Notes: generated by a model from the sequence alone, not told the origin. A stretch of DNA of 64,000 nt from Pseudomonas mosselii (GCF_019823065.1 NZ_CP081966.1:3317501-3381500); one strand, 5' to 3'. Positions 25,601 to 38,138 are shown, numbered from the stretch's first letter. Translations and numbers: made by a program.

Positions 25601-28600
25601 CCCGCGCTGGCCGACAGGTTGTTGCTGGCACGCACGGTACCGGGGTTGATCAGGTCGGTGCCGGCGATCAGGGTCACGTCCTTGCCTTCGATCAGGGCGC
25701 CGTTGGGTGCCAGCCGGTCATTGGCGTTGGCCAGATACAACACTGGCACCAGCACTTTCTCACCCATCACCTGGTGCTCTTCGAGCCAGACGATGTCGTG
25801 GGTCAGTGCCGCCACTTGCGCTGCCGTCAGGCTCACCCCGACGGACAGGTTCAATTGCTGCTTGCTGGCCAGCGCGTTGTCCATCAGGTGGCGATACAGC
25901 GCCTCGTCGGAGGTCTGCCCGTCGATGTAGCGCTTGCCGGTGCGGGCCGTGACCGCCTGCTGGATCAGGCGCTGCTCGTAGAAACCGTCGCCCAGGCGTT
26001 TCCAGCTCTTGTCCGGGTCGTAACCAAGGTTGCCGAGCAGGTAATCCGAACTCATGAACTGCTTGAGGTCGGTCAGCACCGGGTCGGTTTCGATCAAGTA
26101 CTTGTGCGGCTGGGCGCCGGTCGTGGCGGCGGGTACGCCCTGCACCCGGGGGATGCTCTGCGGGTTGATCGCGCTGGCCCGGCTGGAAACGCCGGCGGCC
26201 ACGCTTGGGCTGACAGCCGCGACCGTCGGCAGTACCGGAGCCGGTTGCGTGATCGTGGCGCCACCGCCCAATCCGCTGGCCAGGCGCGGTGCCTCCACTT
26301 GTACAGGAGTAGCCTGGTGGCCGGCGCCCAGTTCGCTGCGGCCTGGCAGCGTCTGTGGCCCCTGCCCCGCCGCGATCGCCTCGACCCTGACGGTGTCGAT
26401 CCGTGTATCCAGGTCGATGCCCTGGCGCTGACGCTCGCCCAGTTGACGCTCGCTGGCGCTGCTCGGCGCCAGCGCCGCGATATCGACAGCGCGCCCCTGC
26501 ATCTGCGGCAGCGGTTGCTGGCGCTGTTGCAGGTCGATGCTGGCGCCGCCCAGCGTCCAGCTGGCGGGGGCCGGATCGGCCACCGACACGCTGGCCTGGC
26601 TGGCGGCCTGGCTGCTCAGGCGGAACAGGCCATTGCCGCTGGTGGGCAGGCTGAAGCCGGGCAGATCCAGCGGGTTGACCTGGCGCTGGGCCAGGTCAGG
26701 CGGCAACTGCCGGTTCGGCGCCACCACCGTGCGGGTGAAGGTGGCGGCCGTGCGCGTGTCCAGCGTGCGCCCGGCGTTGGCGCCCGGTGCGTTCCAGGCT
26801 TGCTCGACCCCGTTGCTCAACCGCGTGGCGGCCGTGATCGAGACATTGCCACCGGCCTGGATGATTGCCGGCAGGTAGGTCGGCGCTTCGCCGGCAATGA
26901 TCTTCTCGGCAAAGACATTCGCGCCGCTGGCGCCTGCGGGTAATGCAGTACGAATACCCGGAACATACATCGACGGAGCCAGGTAATTCTCGTAGTAGAT
27001 ATCACTTTTCGCCGAAACCTGAATGGCTACGGAACCAAAACGCAACCACGGACGCTGCTCGCGGCCTGGACCACAGCAACTGAAGCTTGTCGGACGCAGT
27101 CGTGAAGCCTGGCCATCGGCGTTCAGGAACCAGAAGTCATAGTTGTATTGGGCATCGTTGTAGCGGTTGTAGGCATACATCTCCTGCGTTCTGACCGGGG
27201 CATCGAGATACTTTGCGCTGGTATAGTTGCCAACCGCGCTCCCCTGGTTTTCGAAGGTGTCCACCGTGATTTGAATATTGCCGGTGGCTGCCACTGTAGA
27301 GTTGCTATTGCTGAACCGACCACCTGTCACCATCAGGTCTTTCCCAGCGGTGATATTGGAAGCCACCGTGTCAGAGCCGGATGGCGCCGATGTGCGAATC
27401 TCCTCCAGCAGCACGTAGTGGGAAGGATCTGAATAGGTACTGGCGTATTGGCGTGGCCCGGTGCAGCTGTAACAACGAATCCCCAGCGCCGAGGAAATGA
27501 CCTCCCGGTTCACGTTGAAGTTGTTGCGCTCGTTGACCACCTGCGTCGCATTCAGGCTGAAGTTGCCCAGGCTCTGCATCTGCCCCGACAGGTTGCGGAT
27601 CAGCGTCGCCCGGCTACCCGGCAGCAGGCCGCCGATGGCGATGTCGCCGATGCCGTACAGGTCCGCCAGGGTGTTGTTCAGGTTGTCCGTGGCCACTTGC
27701 ATGGCAGCGCCTGAGAAAATCAAGCCGCCGCCCTGGTTGGTGATGCCGCTGGCAGTCAGCTGCAGGCCGCCCGAGCCTGCCAGCGTGCCGCTGTTGAGCA
27801 ACTGCCCGGCGTTGATCTTCAGCGTCTGCCCGGCCGTGACGCGGCCCAGGTTGCCCAGTGCCGCAAGGCTGCCCGCGCCGCCCAGGGTCACATTCCCGGC
27901 GCCGGCGAGCGTGCCGCCGCTGGCCAGGTCGATGCTGCCCGCATCCAGCGACAGCGCCCCCAGGCTGGTCGCGCGACCGCCCGCGGCGTAACGGCCGGAC
28001 AACGCCAGCGCCAGGCTGCCGTTGCTGGCGATCAGGCCCTCGTTGCTCCAGTTGGTGCCCGTGCCCACCAGGCTTTCGCTTGCCAGCAACTGACCGCTGC
28101 CGGTCTGCACCAGCTCACCGACATTGACCGTCAGGCGCGCCGCCTGGATCACGCTGCTGTTGGTCCAGCTCGCGGCGTTCAGGGTCAGGCCGCCAAGGGT
28201 GACGATTTCGCCGCCGGCCCCGCCGAGGTTGGCCAGGCCAATATCGAACGTGCCGGCCCCACCATGCACCAGGCGCCCCCCGGCATTGAGGAAGCCCGCC
28301 GACTGCAGGCTCAGGTCCTGGTTGGCGATTTCCAGCACGCCGCCACGGTTGTCCAGCGCCCCCGTCAACTGTAGGCGCGTGCCGCCGGCACTGCCCAGGG
28401 TACGCAGTTGGCCGCCCTGGTTGTTCAGGCCGGCTGCGCTCAAGCCCAGGCGGCTATCGCTCTCGATGATGCCGCCTGTGTTGATGAGGTTGCCACGCAA
28501 CCCGAACTCCACGGACTGGCCGGCGATCTGGCCGTTGCCGCCGTTGTCCAGGTCGATGGCGTCGATGCCTAACTGCCCCAGGGCAAACATGCCGCCACCG

Positions 28601-31600
28601 CGGTTGTTCAGGTTGGCGGTGCGTACGTCCAGGGCGCCGGCCTGGGCGGCCAGGCGGCCACCGCTGTTGTCCAGCCCGCCGAGGGCGATCAGCTTGAGCT
28701 GGCGCGCCTGAATGATACCGTTCTGGGCATTGCCCAGCAGACCGCCGACCTTGGCATCGAGCAGCCCTTGCAGGCTGGCGAGCACTCCGCCACGGTTGTC
28801 GACGCTGTCAGCCTCGAGCAGCAGGTTGCCACCCTGCGCGATCAGCTTGCCGCCCTGGTTGTCCAGCGAGCCGAGGCTGGTCAGAGTGACAGCGCTCTTG
28901 GCCTGGGCGGCGCCCCCTTGGTTGCTCACGCGTGCGGCGTGCACCACGAGGCTGCCGGCATCGGCGTGGATCAGGCCGTCACGGTCGTTGAGCATGGCGC
29001 CCGTGAGGTCCAGCTGAACGTCGCCCTTGGCGGCCAGCGTGCCCTTGTCGCTATTGTCGAGGCTGGCCCCGGCCAGGCGCAGCCCGGCCTGGCTGACCAG
29101 TTGTCCTCCCCGGTTGAGCACCACGGTGGTGCCCCGCACCTGCAAGCCCGCGCCGCTGAGCAGCTTGCCCTGGACGTTGCTCAGCTGGCCGGCAAGGTCC
29201 AGTGTCAGGGTGTCCAGCCCGACCAGCGTGCCGCCTGAGTTGTCCAGGCCGGCGGCGCGCAGGCTGAACGCCGCCCCGCTGTCGATCCGCCCGCCCTGGC
29301 GGTTGTCCAGGGTGCCGCTGCCAAGGTCCAGGTGCTGCGCCGCGGCGCTGGCCAGAAACCCGCCACGGTTGTCGAGGCTGGCCGCCTTGACCTGGAGCAG
29401 GCCCTGGCTGACCAGCGCGCCGCCCAGGCTGTTGTCCAGCGCTGCGCCGAGCGTGATCGTCAGGTCGCCCTCCCGGCTGGAGAGCGTGCCGCCGTTGCGG
29501 TTGTCCAGGCTGCTGGCGGTCACCTCCAGGCCTTGGCTGCCGGACACCAGGCCGCCCTGGTTGAGCAGCCGGTCGGCGCCCAGCGTCAGGCGCCCGGTAC
29601 TGATCAGCCGCCCGGCGCCGTTGTCGAGTGCGCGCGCGCCCAGGCTGAAGCCCTGCGCGCTGGAAATTTCGCCCTGGCGATTGTCGAGGTCGCGCAGGTT
29701 GGCCAGGGTCAACGGACCTTTGCCGTGAATCAGCCCCGCACGGTTGTCGAGATCACCGGCCAGCCCCTCGAACAGCAAGGCCAGGCTGCCCTCGCTCAAC
29801 AGGCGTCCGCCTTGCTGGCTGAGGCGGGTGGCCTGCACCTGCAGCGCGCCCTTGGCGGAAATCTCGCCGGCATCGTTGCGCAACTGGCCGGTGCTCAACA
29901 CCAGGCTATCCTTGCTGCTGATCAGGCCCTTGGCGCTGTTGTCGATTTGGCCGGCCTGCACTGTCAGGCGTTGCTCGGTCAGCACCTGGCCGCCCTGGTT
30001 GTCCAGGTTGGCGGCGTTCAGATCGAGCAGCTGGCGGGCGTTCACCAGGCCGCCGGCCTGGTTGCCGAGCAGGCCGGCGACGTCCAGGCGCAGGTCACCC
30101 CGGCTGTTGATGTGGCCGCCGGCATTGGCCAGGCTCGCCGCCTTGAGCGCCAGGCCTGCGGCGGCGATCTGCCCCTTGAGGTTGAGCAAGGCGCGCTCCA
30201 CCACCAGATTCAAACCCTGCTGGCCGAGCAACTTGCCGTTGCCGTTGTCCAACTCGGTCGCCGCCAGGCTGAAGGCGCTGGCGCTGGAGATTTCACCGCC
30301 ACGGTTGTCGACACGCGCCAGGCGCTTGAGCAGCAGCTGGCCAGGGGTATTGATCAACCCCTGCTGGTTATCCAGCTCGCCGTGGTCGAGGTCCAGCTCG
30401 ATGCGCTGCGCGCTGTACAGGGTGCCGCCCTGCTGACGCAGGCTGGTGACGTTGGCGACCAGGGCCTGCTGGCTGGTGATGCGGCCGCCGCTGTTGTCCA
30501 GTCGGGCCGCGTCGAGGTTCAGGCTGGCGCCACTGGTCAGGCGCCCGCCCTCCTGGTTGTCGAGATTGCCGGTGGCGATGCGCAACTCATCCTTGGCACT
30601 GATCGTGCCGGCCCGGCTGTCGAGGCTGGCGCCGGCCAGGTCGAGACGCCCGTTGGCTATCACCTGGCCGCGGCGGTTGGTCACCGCCCCCTGGCTTTCT
30701 AGCCACAGGTCGCCGGCGCTGGACAACAGGCCAGCGTTGTTGCCCAGCAGGGCGCCGACCAGACGCAAACCGCCTTCGCTGGTGATGCGTCCCTGGTCGT
30801 TGAGCAGGTCGCCCTCGACCTCCAGGTCCTGGCCGGTGTCACCACGCAACTCACCGCCGCGGTTGTCCAGGCTGGCACCGCGCAGGTGGACACTGCCGGC
30901 ACCGATCAAGCCTTGCTGGTTGAGGGTCACCCGCTGTTCGAGCGTCAACAGGCCCTTGGCCAGCAGCAGGCCCCCGGTGCTGTTGTCCAGGTGTTGCCCG
31001 ATAAGCGTGACGCTGCCTTTGCCGTTAACCTCGCCGCCGCGGTTGTCCAGGGTCGCGGCCTTTAGCACCAGGGCGCCCGTGGCCCCGAGCAGCCCCGCCG
31101 CGCGGTTGTCGACCTGGTCGGCGTCCAAGGCCAGCGCCCCCTCGGCCTGGACCTTGCCTTGCCGGTTGTCCAGCGCACCCAGGCGTGCCTGCAAGTCACC
31201 CTTGGCCGACAGCTTGCCCTCGGCATTGAGCACGGTGACAGCGCCAAGGCCGAGATCGCCATCGGCCTGCACGGTGCCACCTTGGTTATCCAACGCTGCG
31301 CCGACCTGAAGCCGCAAACCGCCGAGACTGCCCAGCAATCCGCCTTGGTTGTTCAAGCCGGCGGCACTGAGCTCTAGCCCTCGGGCACTGACCTGGCCGC
31401 GCAGGTTGTCGAGCTGGCGGGCGATGCGCACGGTCAGGTGCTCGCCGCCCAGCAGTTTGCCGTCGGTGTTGTCCAGGCTGTCGGCAAGCAACGTGTAGGC
31501 CTGCAGACTGGAAATCTCGCCACGCTGGTTGACCACCTCGCCGAGGTTGCGCAGCACCAGCGGGCCGGGCCCACGAATCAGGCCGCCGCTGTTGTCCAAC

Positions 31601-34600
31601 CGGCCGTGGTTCAGGTCCAGTTCCAGCCCCTGCAGGCTGAACAGCTCCCCGCCCTGCTGGTCAAGGCCGGTGACACTGGCATTGAGCGTGCGCGCGGAAA
31701 TGCTGCCGGTGGCCTGGTTGCCGACCTGCCCGGCCGTGAGCTGCAGACGCTCGCCGCTGCGTACGACACCCGCCTGGCCATTGTCCAGGGTGCCGGTGTC
31801 GAGGTTCAGGTTGGCTTCGGCGGTGAGTCGACCGCCGTTGCGGTTGTCGACGCTGGCACTGGCCAGCACCAGGCTGGCGTCAGTCTCGATGCGGCCGCCC
31901 TGGTTGTTCAGCCCCTGCGCGACGGTGGCGCGCAGGTCGCCCTTGGCCGATAGCGTGCCTTGCTGGTTGAGCAGGGACGCGCCATCGAGGCCCAGGCTAC
32001 CATCGCTGTACAGCCGCCCCGTGCGGTTGTCGAGCAGTGTCGCACCTAGGCCCTGGCCGCTGGCGGACCGGCCAAGCTGCAGATGCTGGCCCGCGCCGAT
32101 GGTCCCACCCCGGTTATCCAGCTGTGCCATGTGCAGCTCGACCTGCTGACCGAACAGCAGCCCTTTGCTCTGGTTGATCAAGCGGTCCAGCACCAGCGCC
32201 AGGCGCGTGCCCGCCAGCACCTTGCCGCCTTCGCTGTTGTCCAGCCTTTCGCCTGCGATGTCGACCCTCGCCAGGCTGGCCAGCCGGCCGCCACGGTTGT
32301 CGGTGTCGGCAACCTGCAGGTCGAGCCCCGCGTTGCCGGAGACCAGCCCCCCACCGCTATTGTCGAGCGCATCACCGCGCAGGGTCAGACGCCCTTCGGC
32401 GACGAATTCGCCGCCTTGCTGACGCAACTGACGGACATCCGCGCTCACCTCGTCGCGGCTGGCCATACGGCCCTTGCCATTGTTCACCTCGCTCGCGTCC
32501 AGGCGCAGCAAGGCACCGGCGGTGAGCAGGCCCTCGCGGTTGTCCAGGTAGCGACCGGCGAACGTCAGGCCCTCCTTGCCACGCAACAGGCCCTTGCGGT
32601 TGTCGAGACTGTCGACGGTCGATTGCAGCTGGCGGTCGGCATGCAGGGTACCCTGCTGGTTATCGACACTGGTGCCGCGCAACGTCAGCAGGTCGGCGCC
32701 GCTGACCAGGCCGGCGTGGTTGTCCAGACGCCCGAACGCCAGGTCGATCAGCCCCTTGGCGCGGATCTGCCCACCCTCGCGGTTGTTCAGCAAGGCGCCC
32801 GTGCCGACCCGTAACGCGCCATCGCTGGTCAGGCTGCCACGGCCGCTGTTGTCCAGGCTGCCGGCCTCGACCCGCAGGTCCTGGCCGGTGCTGAGGACCC
32901 CGGCACGGTTGTCCAGGGCCCCGGTGATGTTCACGTGGGTAGCCACATCGCCGAGGATTTCACCCCCTCGGTTGTCCAGGGACGCGGCATGCACCTGGGT
33001 CAGGCCACCGCTGGATATTTCGCCCTCGCCGTTGTCTACGGTGCCGGCGACGTCCAGGTCCAGGTCCCGCTCGGCACCCAGGGTCCCGCCATGGTTGGCC
33101 AGGCTGGCGGCACGCAACTCCAGGCTGGTCGCCGAGACCAGGCCATGGGCGTTGGCCAGGGCATGCTCCACCAGCACCTTCAGCGCCTGGTCGCTGTGCA
33201 GCGTGCCATCGCCATTGTCGAGGCTGTGGGCGGCCAGGGTGAATCCCCTGGCGCTGGATATCTCGCCACCACGGTTGTCGACACCGGCCAGTTGCCGAAG
33301 CACCAGCTGCCCAGGGGTGTGGATCAGGCCGCCGCGGTTGTCCAATGCGCCGAGCGACAGGTCGAGCGTCAGGTCGCCATCGCTGACCAGGTGCCCGCCC
33401 GCCTGCTGGTCCAGGCGCCCAAGCTCGGCCAACAGCCCCTTGTGGCTGGCGATACGGCCGCCCTGGCTGTTGTCCAGCTCTTTTGCCTTCAACACCAGGA
33501 GGTCACCGCTGCGCAGTTGACCAGCCTGGCGGTTGACAAGCACCTCGCTGGTGATCGTCACGGCCCCTGTGCTTTCGAGCACGCCGGCATCGCCGTTATC
33601 CAGGCGCTGGCCCGTGAACGCCAGGCGCCCCGCGCCCTTGATCTGCCCGGCCCGGTTGTCCAGTGCCTGCAGGTCGAGGTCGATATCACCTGTGGCCAGG
33701 AGCTTGCCAGTGTTGTTGTCCAGGCCCGCGCCGACGAGCGACAGCGCGCCACCGGCGCTGATCAGCCCTGCGCGATTGAGCAGTTCGGCGTCGATGCGCG
33801 CGCTCAGTCCGGCGTTGCTGACCAGTTCTCCGGCAGCGTTGTCCAGACGGCTTGCATGAACATCCAGCGCCTGTGCGGCAATGCGCCCCCGGGCATTGTC
33901 CAGGGCCTGGGCAATGCGCACGGTCAGCGCCTGTTCGGAGAGCAGCTTGCCATCCTGGTTGTCCAGGCTGTCGGCAGCCAGGCTGAAGCCCTGCTGGCTG
34001 GAGATCTCGCCCCGGCGGTTGCCAACCGTGGCCAGGTTGCGCAGCAGCAAGGCGCCCGGGCTCTGCAGCGTGCCGCCTTCGTTGTTCCAGTGACCACGGG
34101 AGAGATCCAGAGTCAGCCCCTGGGCGGCGCTGATGCGCCCCTGGCGGTTATCCAGGCCGTTGCTGGTCAGTAGCAGGCTGCCGTTGCCGGCGATGTGCCC
34201 CTGCAGGTTGACCAGGCTGCCGGCCTGCAGCACGAAAGCCTGCTCGGCCAGCAACTTGCCACGGCTATTGTCCAGCTGACCGGCGACCTGCAATTGCAAG
34301 CCACCACGGGCCTGCAGGGTGCCGCCCTGGCTGAGCAGGGTCGCGGCGTTCAAGGCCAGGTCGTGGCCGGCGATCAGCCCGGCGGTATTGGCCAGCTGCC
34401 CGGCGATGCGCACCTGCAGGTCGTTGCCACCGAGCAGTTTGCCGGAGCTGTTGTCCAGCTGCCGCGCCACCAGCGCATAGGCCTGGCCGGCGGAGATCTC
34501 ACCGCGCTGGTTGTTGACCGTCCCCAGTCGTTGCAGGGTCAGTTGGCCCGGGGTGGTGAGCAGGCCGCCTTCGCTGTTGTCCAGGTGGCCGTCGGCCATG

Positions 34601-36330
34601 TCCAGGGTCAACGCCTTGGCGCCGTGCAACTGGCCCCCGCCGCGCTGGTCGAACTGGCCGAGGCGCGCCGTGGCCTGACCATCGCTGGCGATGCGCCCGG
34701 CATTGCGGTTGTCGACGCTGGCGGCCTGCAGTTGCAAGTCCTGCCCGGCAGCCAGGGCGCCGGCGCGGTTGTCCAGGCGCCCGGCGACGGTGATGTCCAA
34801 CGCCTGCCCGGCGCTCAGCCGGCCGCCTTGGTTGTCCAGCTGGTTGGCGCTCAGCGTGTTGCGCTGCCGCGCCGACAGCTCGCCGCCGCGATTGTCCAGG
34901 GTCTGCGCGGTGACGCGCTGGGCCTGGCCGGCGCTGATCAGGCCGTTCTGGTTGCCCAGGGTCTGTGTCGCCTGCACGGTCTGGTCGCGCCCCGCCAGCA
35001 CCCTGCCCTGGGCGCTGTTGTCCAGGGCGGCGCTGGTGATCCGGCTGTCCTGCCCGGCACTGAGGGTACCGCTGCGGTTAACCAGCTGCCCTTGTACCGC
35101 GAGGTCCAGGTCGCGGCTGGCGACGATGCTCTTGCCGCTGTTGAGCAACTGCCCACTGGCGATGCTCACGTCACCCTGGGCGTTGCGGCTGCCATCGGCA
35201 TTCACGCCGGCCTCGATCACGCCCTGGTTGGCCAGTGTGCCTGTGGCCTGGACGCTGATTCGGTTGCCGGCAGTGATCGCCTGGCGAGAGGTCAGGTCGG
35301 CACTGCTGCGCACCTCGACCTGGCTGGCGCCATGCACCGGCCCTTGCAAGTCGACGCCGGCGGCCTGCAGCTTGACTGCACCGCTGGCGCTGGCCTGGGC
35401 CAGGCTCAGCTGGCCGTTGGCGTCCAGGCGGATATCGCCGCCACTGGCCGCCACGTCCCCGGCCAGGCGCACACCGACGCCCGCCTCGGTACCTACCAGG
35501 CGAATGGCGCCGGCGTACATGCCACCCAGGGCGCTGGAGTCGATGGCCAGGGCCGGCGCATCGGCCGCGTTGCCTGCACGCGGTGCCGCGGCCAGGGTCT
35601 GGGCGTCGACGTCGTTGCGCCCGGTGATGACGTTCAGTTCACGGGCGCGCAACTGCGCGTTCAGGCGTGCCGAGCGGGTAATGATGTCGAAGCGTTCGAC
35701 GTTGTCGGCATTCAACCCCGCCCCTTCCAGGGCCACGCTGCCGCCATCGACTTGGTAGCCGCTGACCGCGCCACGGCCATCGAGCACCGGCTTGCCGGTG
35801 CTCAGGGTCACCTGGGGCGTGTTGATGAAGCCGCAGCCATCGCAGGTGATACCGTGAGGGTTGGCGACGATGACCTTGGCCGCATGCCCGGCCACTTCGG
35901 TATAGCCGCGCAGCTGGCTGGCGTTGGCACCGTTGACCTCGTTGAGGATGACATTGGCCGCCGCCCCCTGCAGGTTCGGGTTGCCAAGGATGATCCCGCC
36001 CAACTGGGTAGCCTAGGTGCGCTCGGTGGCATTGTTGAGGATCAGCCCCTGCTGGCCGACGTTGTAGTCGCTGAACTGGTTGTGCGACAGCCCGCTGCCG
36101 TTGGGCGCGGCAATGTTGACGATCGGCACACCGTTGCCCGCCTGGCCGAGGCTGGTGCCCGGCCCGCTGACCACCACGCCTTCTGCGGCCTGCGCCCACA
36201 GCGGCTGCCAGAACATGGCGTTGGCCAGCAGGAAGGCCAGGCCACGCTTGGGCAACCCGCAGAAATGCTCACGGGGCTGAATTTCGGCCGAGCGTTGGCG
36301 GGCCAGGAAGGCAAACAGGCGGACGTCCAT
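22642..36330 (-). pseudogene. cdiA: Giant CdiA/FhaB-type toxin exoprotein, interrupted by an amber codon
   Basis: The gene has 4,562 codons. The N-terminus has an extended signal peptide (to about LWAQAAEG) and a TPS secretion domain with NPNL and NPHGIT motifs. It is interrupted by TAG at 36013-36015 (codon 106, between NNATERT and ATQLGG), one base from the Gln codon CAG. Without readthrough or correction only 105 residues are made; the next frame lacks the signal peptide. Codons about 270-2800 are filamentous-haemagglutinin repeats of about 20-40 residues around LDNRGG. A less repetitive AT-richer island with Cys and Tyr (about 26900-27500) follows, then a second repeat field, a DUF637 pretoxin region and a C39-like toxin tip. 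cdiB lies 23 bp upstream. Confidence 0.9.
22645..23595 (-). other. CdiA-CT: C39/papain-like cysteine protease toxin region
   Basis: This is the last 317 residues of CdiA, beginning at TQYNNLSHNDMPD, which takes the place of the VENN or ELYN junction. The final 150 residues carry a cysteine-protease layout: NQGPNPTCGHNSCGMVLDTLG with the oxyanion Gln and the probable nucleophile Cys (codon 23047-23049), then FSHFVVVDG with the His, then VRDPHG with the Asp. The same order is seen in FapD of this window (SCGAAALATIL, YKHFVVM, IGDPVLG), a C39 peptidase relative. The part before it (about 1-150) may be the cytoplasm-entry domain. It would be neutralised by the 22289-22645 product. Confidence 0.75.
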
Positions 36331-36353
36331 GTCAGGTCTCGTGAATCAGGCGG

Positions 36354-38063
36354 TCAGATGAAGAAGTCCAGGCGGAAATACACCGGGCGTTCCTTTTCGG
36401 TCAGCACGTCGGGGCGTTCCAGGCTGTGGGCGAAGGTCACGCTGGCGGCCATGTGCTGGCCGCGGGCGAACAGCTCCAGCGAATGGCTGCTGGCACGGCC
36501 GTGGTACTCGCCGTTGTAGCGATCGTTGCGGATTACCCCGAGGTCGTAACCCAAGCTCAGGCCGTACTCGGCCACCAGCGGTTGCAGCAGCGGCCAGTTC
36601 ACCGGGCGGGTCCAGCGCAGGTCGTTGCGCCAGTAGCCGCCGCTGTCGCCGGACAGCGACTGGTCCTTTAGGCCGCGCACCGACGACAGCCCGCCAAGGC
36701 TGATGCGCTGCGGGCTGAACAGCACGTCCTCGCTGCGCTGGCCGGTGGCCAGGCTGCTGAAGCTCAGGCGCTCGCCGAGGAGCTGGAAGCCCTGCACGTA
36801 GCTGAGCGTGGCGCTGTACTTGCGGTAGCGCGCCACCGGCTGGCCCGGGCGTGGGTGGCCATTGTCCTGGGCGTCGAAGGCGCCGATGCCCTCCTGGGTG
36901 CCCAAGTCGAGGTTGACGAAGGCATTGCCCAGACGCCGGCCATGGTTGATGCCGAACTGCGCCTCGCTGAGACGGTTGCTGCTGCCGGCCAGGCGGCTGT
37001 CCTCGATGTAGTTGTTGGTGCGCAGGTGGGCCATGCCGGCATTGAGCGAGGTCTTGCTGGTGGCGTCGCGGTGTACCACGCGCTCGGCGCGCAACTGGTG
37101 GTTCTGGCTGTCGCCGGTCTGCTTGAAGGCAAAGCCGTTGGCCTGGGCCAGGGAGCGGTATTCGCTCTCGCTGTAGCTGTAGGTGAAGTTCCACCAGCCC
37201 CAGGGCAGGTTGTAGAACAGCACGCCGTTCTTCGAGCCCTGGGTGTGATCGCTGACCACGTCGTGGCCGCCGCGCAGCATCAGCTGGTCGGCCAGGCCCA
37301 GCGGGCTGTCCCATTCCAGGCCGAGGTTGAGCATCTGCTCGCCGGTGCTGCGTTGGCCTTCGTTGTTGCGCGACAGCGAGGCGCGCCAGGGTTTCTGTTG
37401 GGTGTTGCGCACCAGCACTTCGCTGCCGCCGACGGCCTTGCCCGGGGTCAGCTCCATCTGCGCCTTGTTCGACGGCAGGCGGTTGAGCTGGTCGACCATC
37501 TGCTCGATCTCGCGCAGGTTCAGGCGCTGGTCGATATCGCCGGGAAAGGCCATGCCCAGCTCACGGTCGCTCAGGCCGCTGGCCGGGTCCGGGCGCAGCC
37601 CTTCCAAGCGCCCTTCCACCACCAGTACCTGCAGATGACCCGAGGACAGGTCCTGCTGCGGCAGGTACGCGCGGCTGGTGACCAGGCCGCGACCCAGGTA
37701 ATGGTCGGTGATGGCCTTGAGCAAGGCGTTGAGCTGGGTGACGCCCAGGCACTGGTCGATAAAGGGCTTGAGCAGGCGGTCGCGGTCGGCGGCGGACAGG
37801 CTGTCGGCGCCCTTGAGTTCGATGGTGTGGATGGTGAAGCAGCGGCTGTCGGCCGCCGGTTGCGACTCACCGGGTTCGGCGGCCTTGCCGGGCAGGTTGC
37901 GCAGTTCTTCGAGGCGGCGCTGCTGCTCTTCGAGCAGACGGTCCTGGCGGTCGCGGATCAGGTCCTGGTCGCCGGGTGAAACGGCCCAGGCCAGAGGGCT
38001 GCATAGCAGGCCGACAAGCGCACAGAGGGCCGTTTTGCGCCCTGAAACTAGACATCCCGCCAT
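36354..38063 (-). CDS. cdiB: CdiB two-partner secretion outer-membrane transporter
   Basis: This 569-residue Omp85-like TpsB protein (ShlB/FhaC/HecB family) exports CdiA across the outer membrane. A signal peptide (to about PLAWA), a helix with many Gln/Arg/Glu (about 25-50), POTRA domains (CFTIHTIELKGADSLS and DHYLGRGLVTSRAYLPQQDLSSG) and a 16-strand barrel with the lid-loop motif SVRGLKDQ are present. It ends in Phe-Phe-Ile, the C-terminal strand signature. ATG 38063 is chosen over an upstream TTG because AGGGA lies six bases before it. cdiA follows after 23 bp, giving the B-A-I order of the E. coli type. Confidence 0.92.
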   Translation of the reverse strand: MAGCLVSGRKTALCALVGLLCSPLAWAVSPGDQDLIRDRQDRLLEEQQRRLEELRNLPGKAAEPGESQPAADSRCFTIHTIELKGADSLSAADRDRLLKPFIDQCLGVTQLNALLKAITDHYLGRGLVTSRAYLPQQDLSSGHLQVLVVEGRLEGLRPDPASGLSDRELGMAFPGDIDQRLNLREIEQMVDQLNRLPSNKAQMELTPGKAVGGSEVLVRNTQQKPWRASLSRNNEGQRSTGEQMLNLGLEWDSPLGLADQLMLRGGHDVVSDHTQGSKNGVLFYNLPWGWWNFTYSYSESEYRSLAQANGFAFKQTGDSQNHQLRAERVVHRDATSKTSLNAGMAHLRTNNYIEDSRLAGSSNRLSEAQFGINHGRRLGNAFVNLDLGTQEGIGAFDAQDNGHPRPGQPVARYRKYSATLSYVQGFQLLGERLSFSSLATGQRSEDVLFSPQRISLGGLSSVRGLKDQSLSGDSGGYWRNDLRWTRPVNWPLLQPLVAEYGLSLGYDLGVIRNDRYNGEYHGRASSHSLELFARGQHMAASVTFAHSLERPDVLTEKERPVYFRLDFFI

Positions 38064-38104
38064 GACCAATCCCTGGTGAACAGTGCAAAGTGGCGGGCAT
38101 ACTA

Positions 38105-38138
38105 TTTTGCCATCATATTGGCGTCAATTTGCCATCAT
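38105..38138. promoter_or_regulatory. Direct repeat in the cdiB promoter region
   Basis: TTTTGCCATCAT (38105-38116) and ATTTGCCATCAT (38127-38138) are repeated with a 22-bp period, two turns of the helix, about 42 bp upstream of the cdiB start. That suggests two side-by-side binding sites for a regulator. The 206-bp gap between cdiB and the convergent-side AtoE stop holds no gene. Confidence 0.4.

Noticed and set aside
24628..26943. Long plus-strand open frame of 771 codons
   Set aside because: It lies antisense to cdiA; high GC and repeat content leave the opposite frame open. Composition is low-complexity and no domain is recognisable.
28100..35000. Regularly spaced repeats suggestive of a CRISPR array
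   Set aside because: The period follows 20-40-residue haemagglutinin repeats in frame, the repeats vary in sequence and there are no unique spacers or cas genes.
34195..36519. Long plus-strand open frame of 774 codons
   Set aside because: It is another antisense shadow of cdiA repeats and even crosses into cdiB; no ribosome site or protein family.
15722..38069. Prophage or integrative element
   Set aside because: No integrase, phage structural gene, tRNA attachment site or flanking att repeats are present; the flanking repeat is a gene-fragment duplication.
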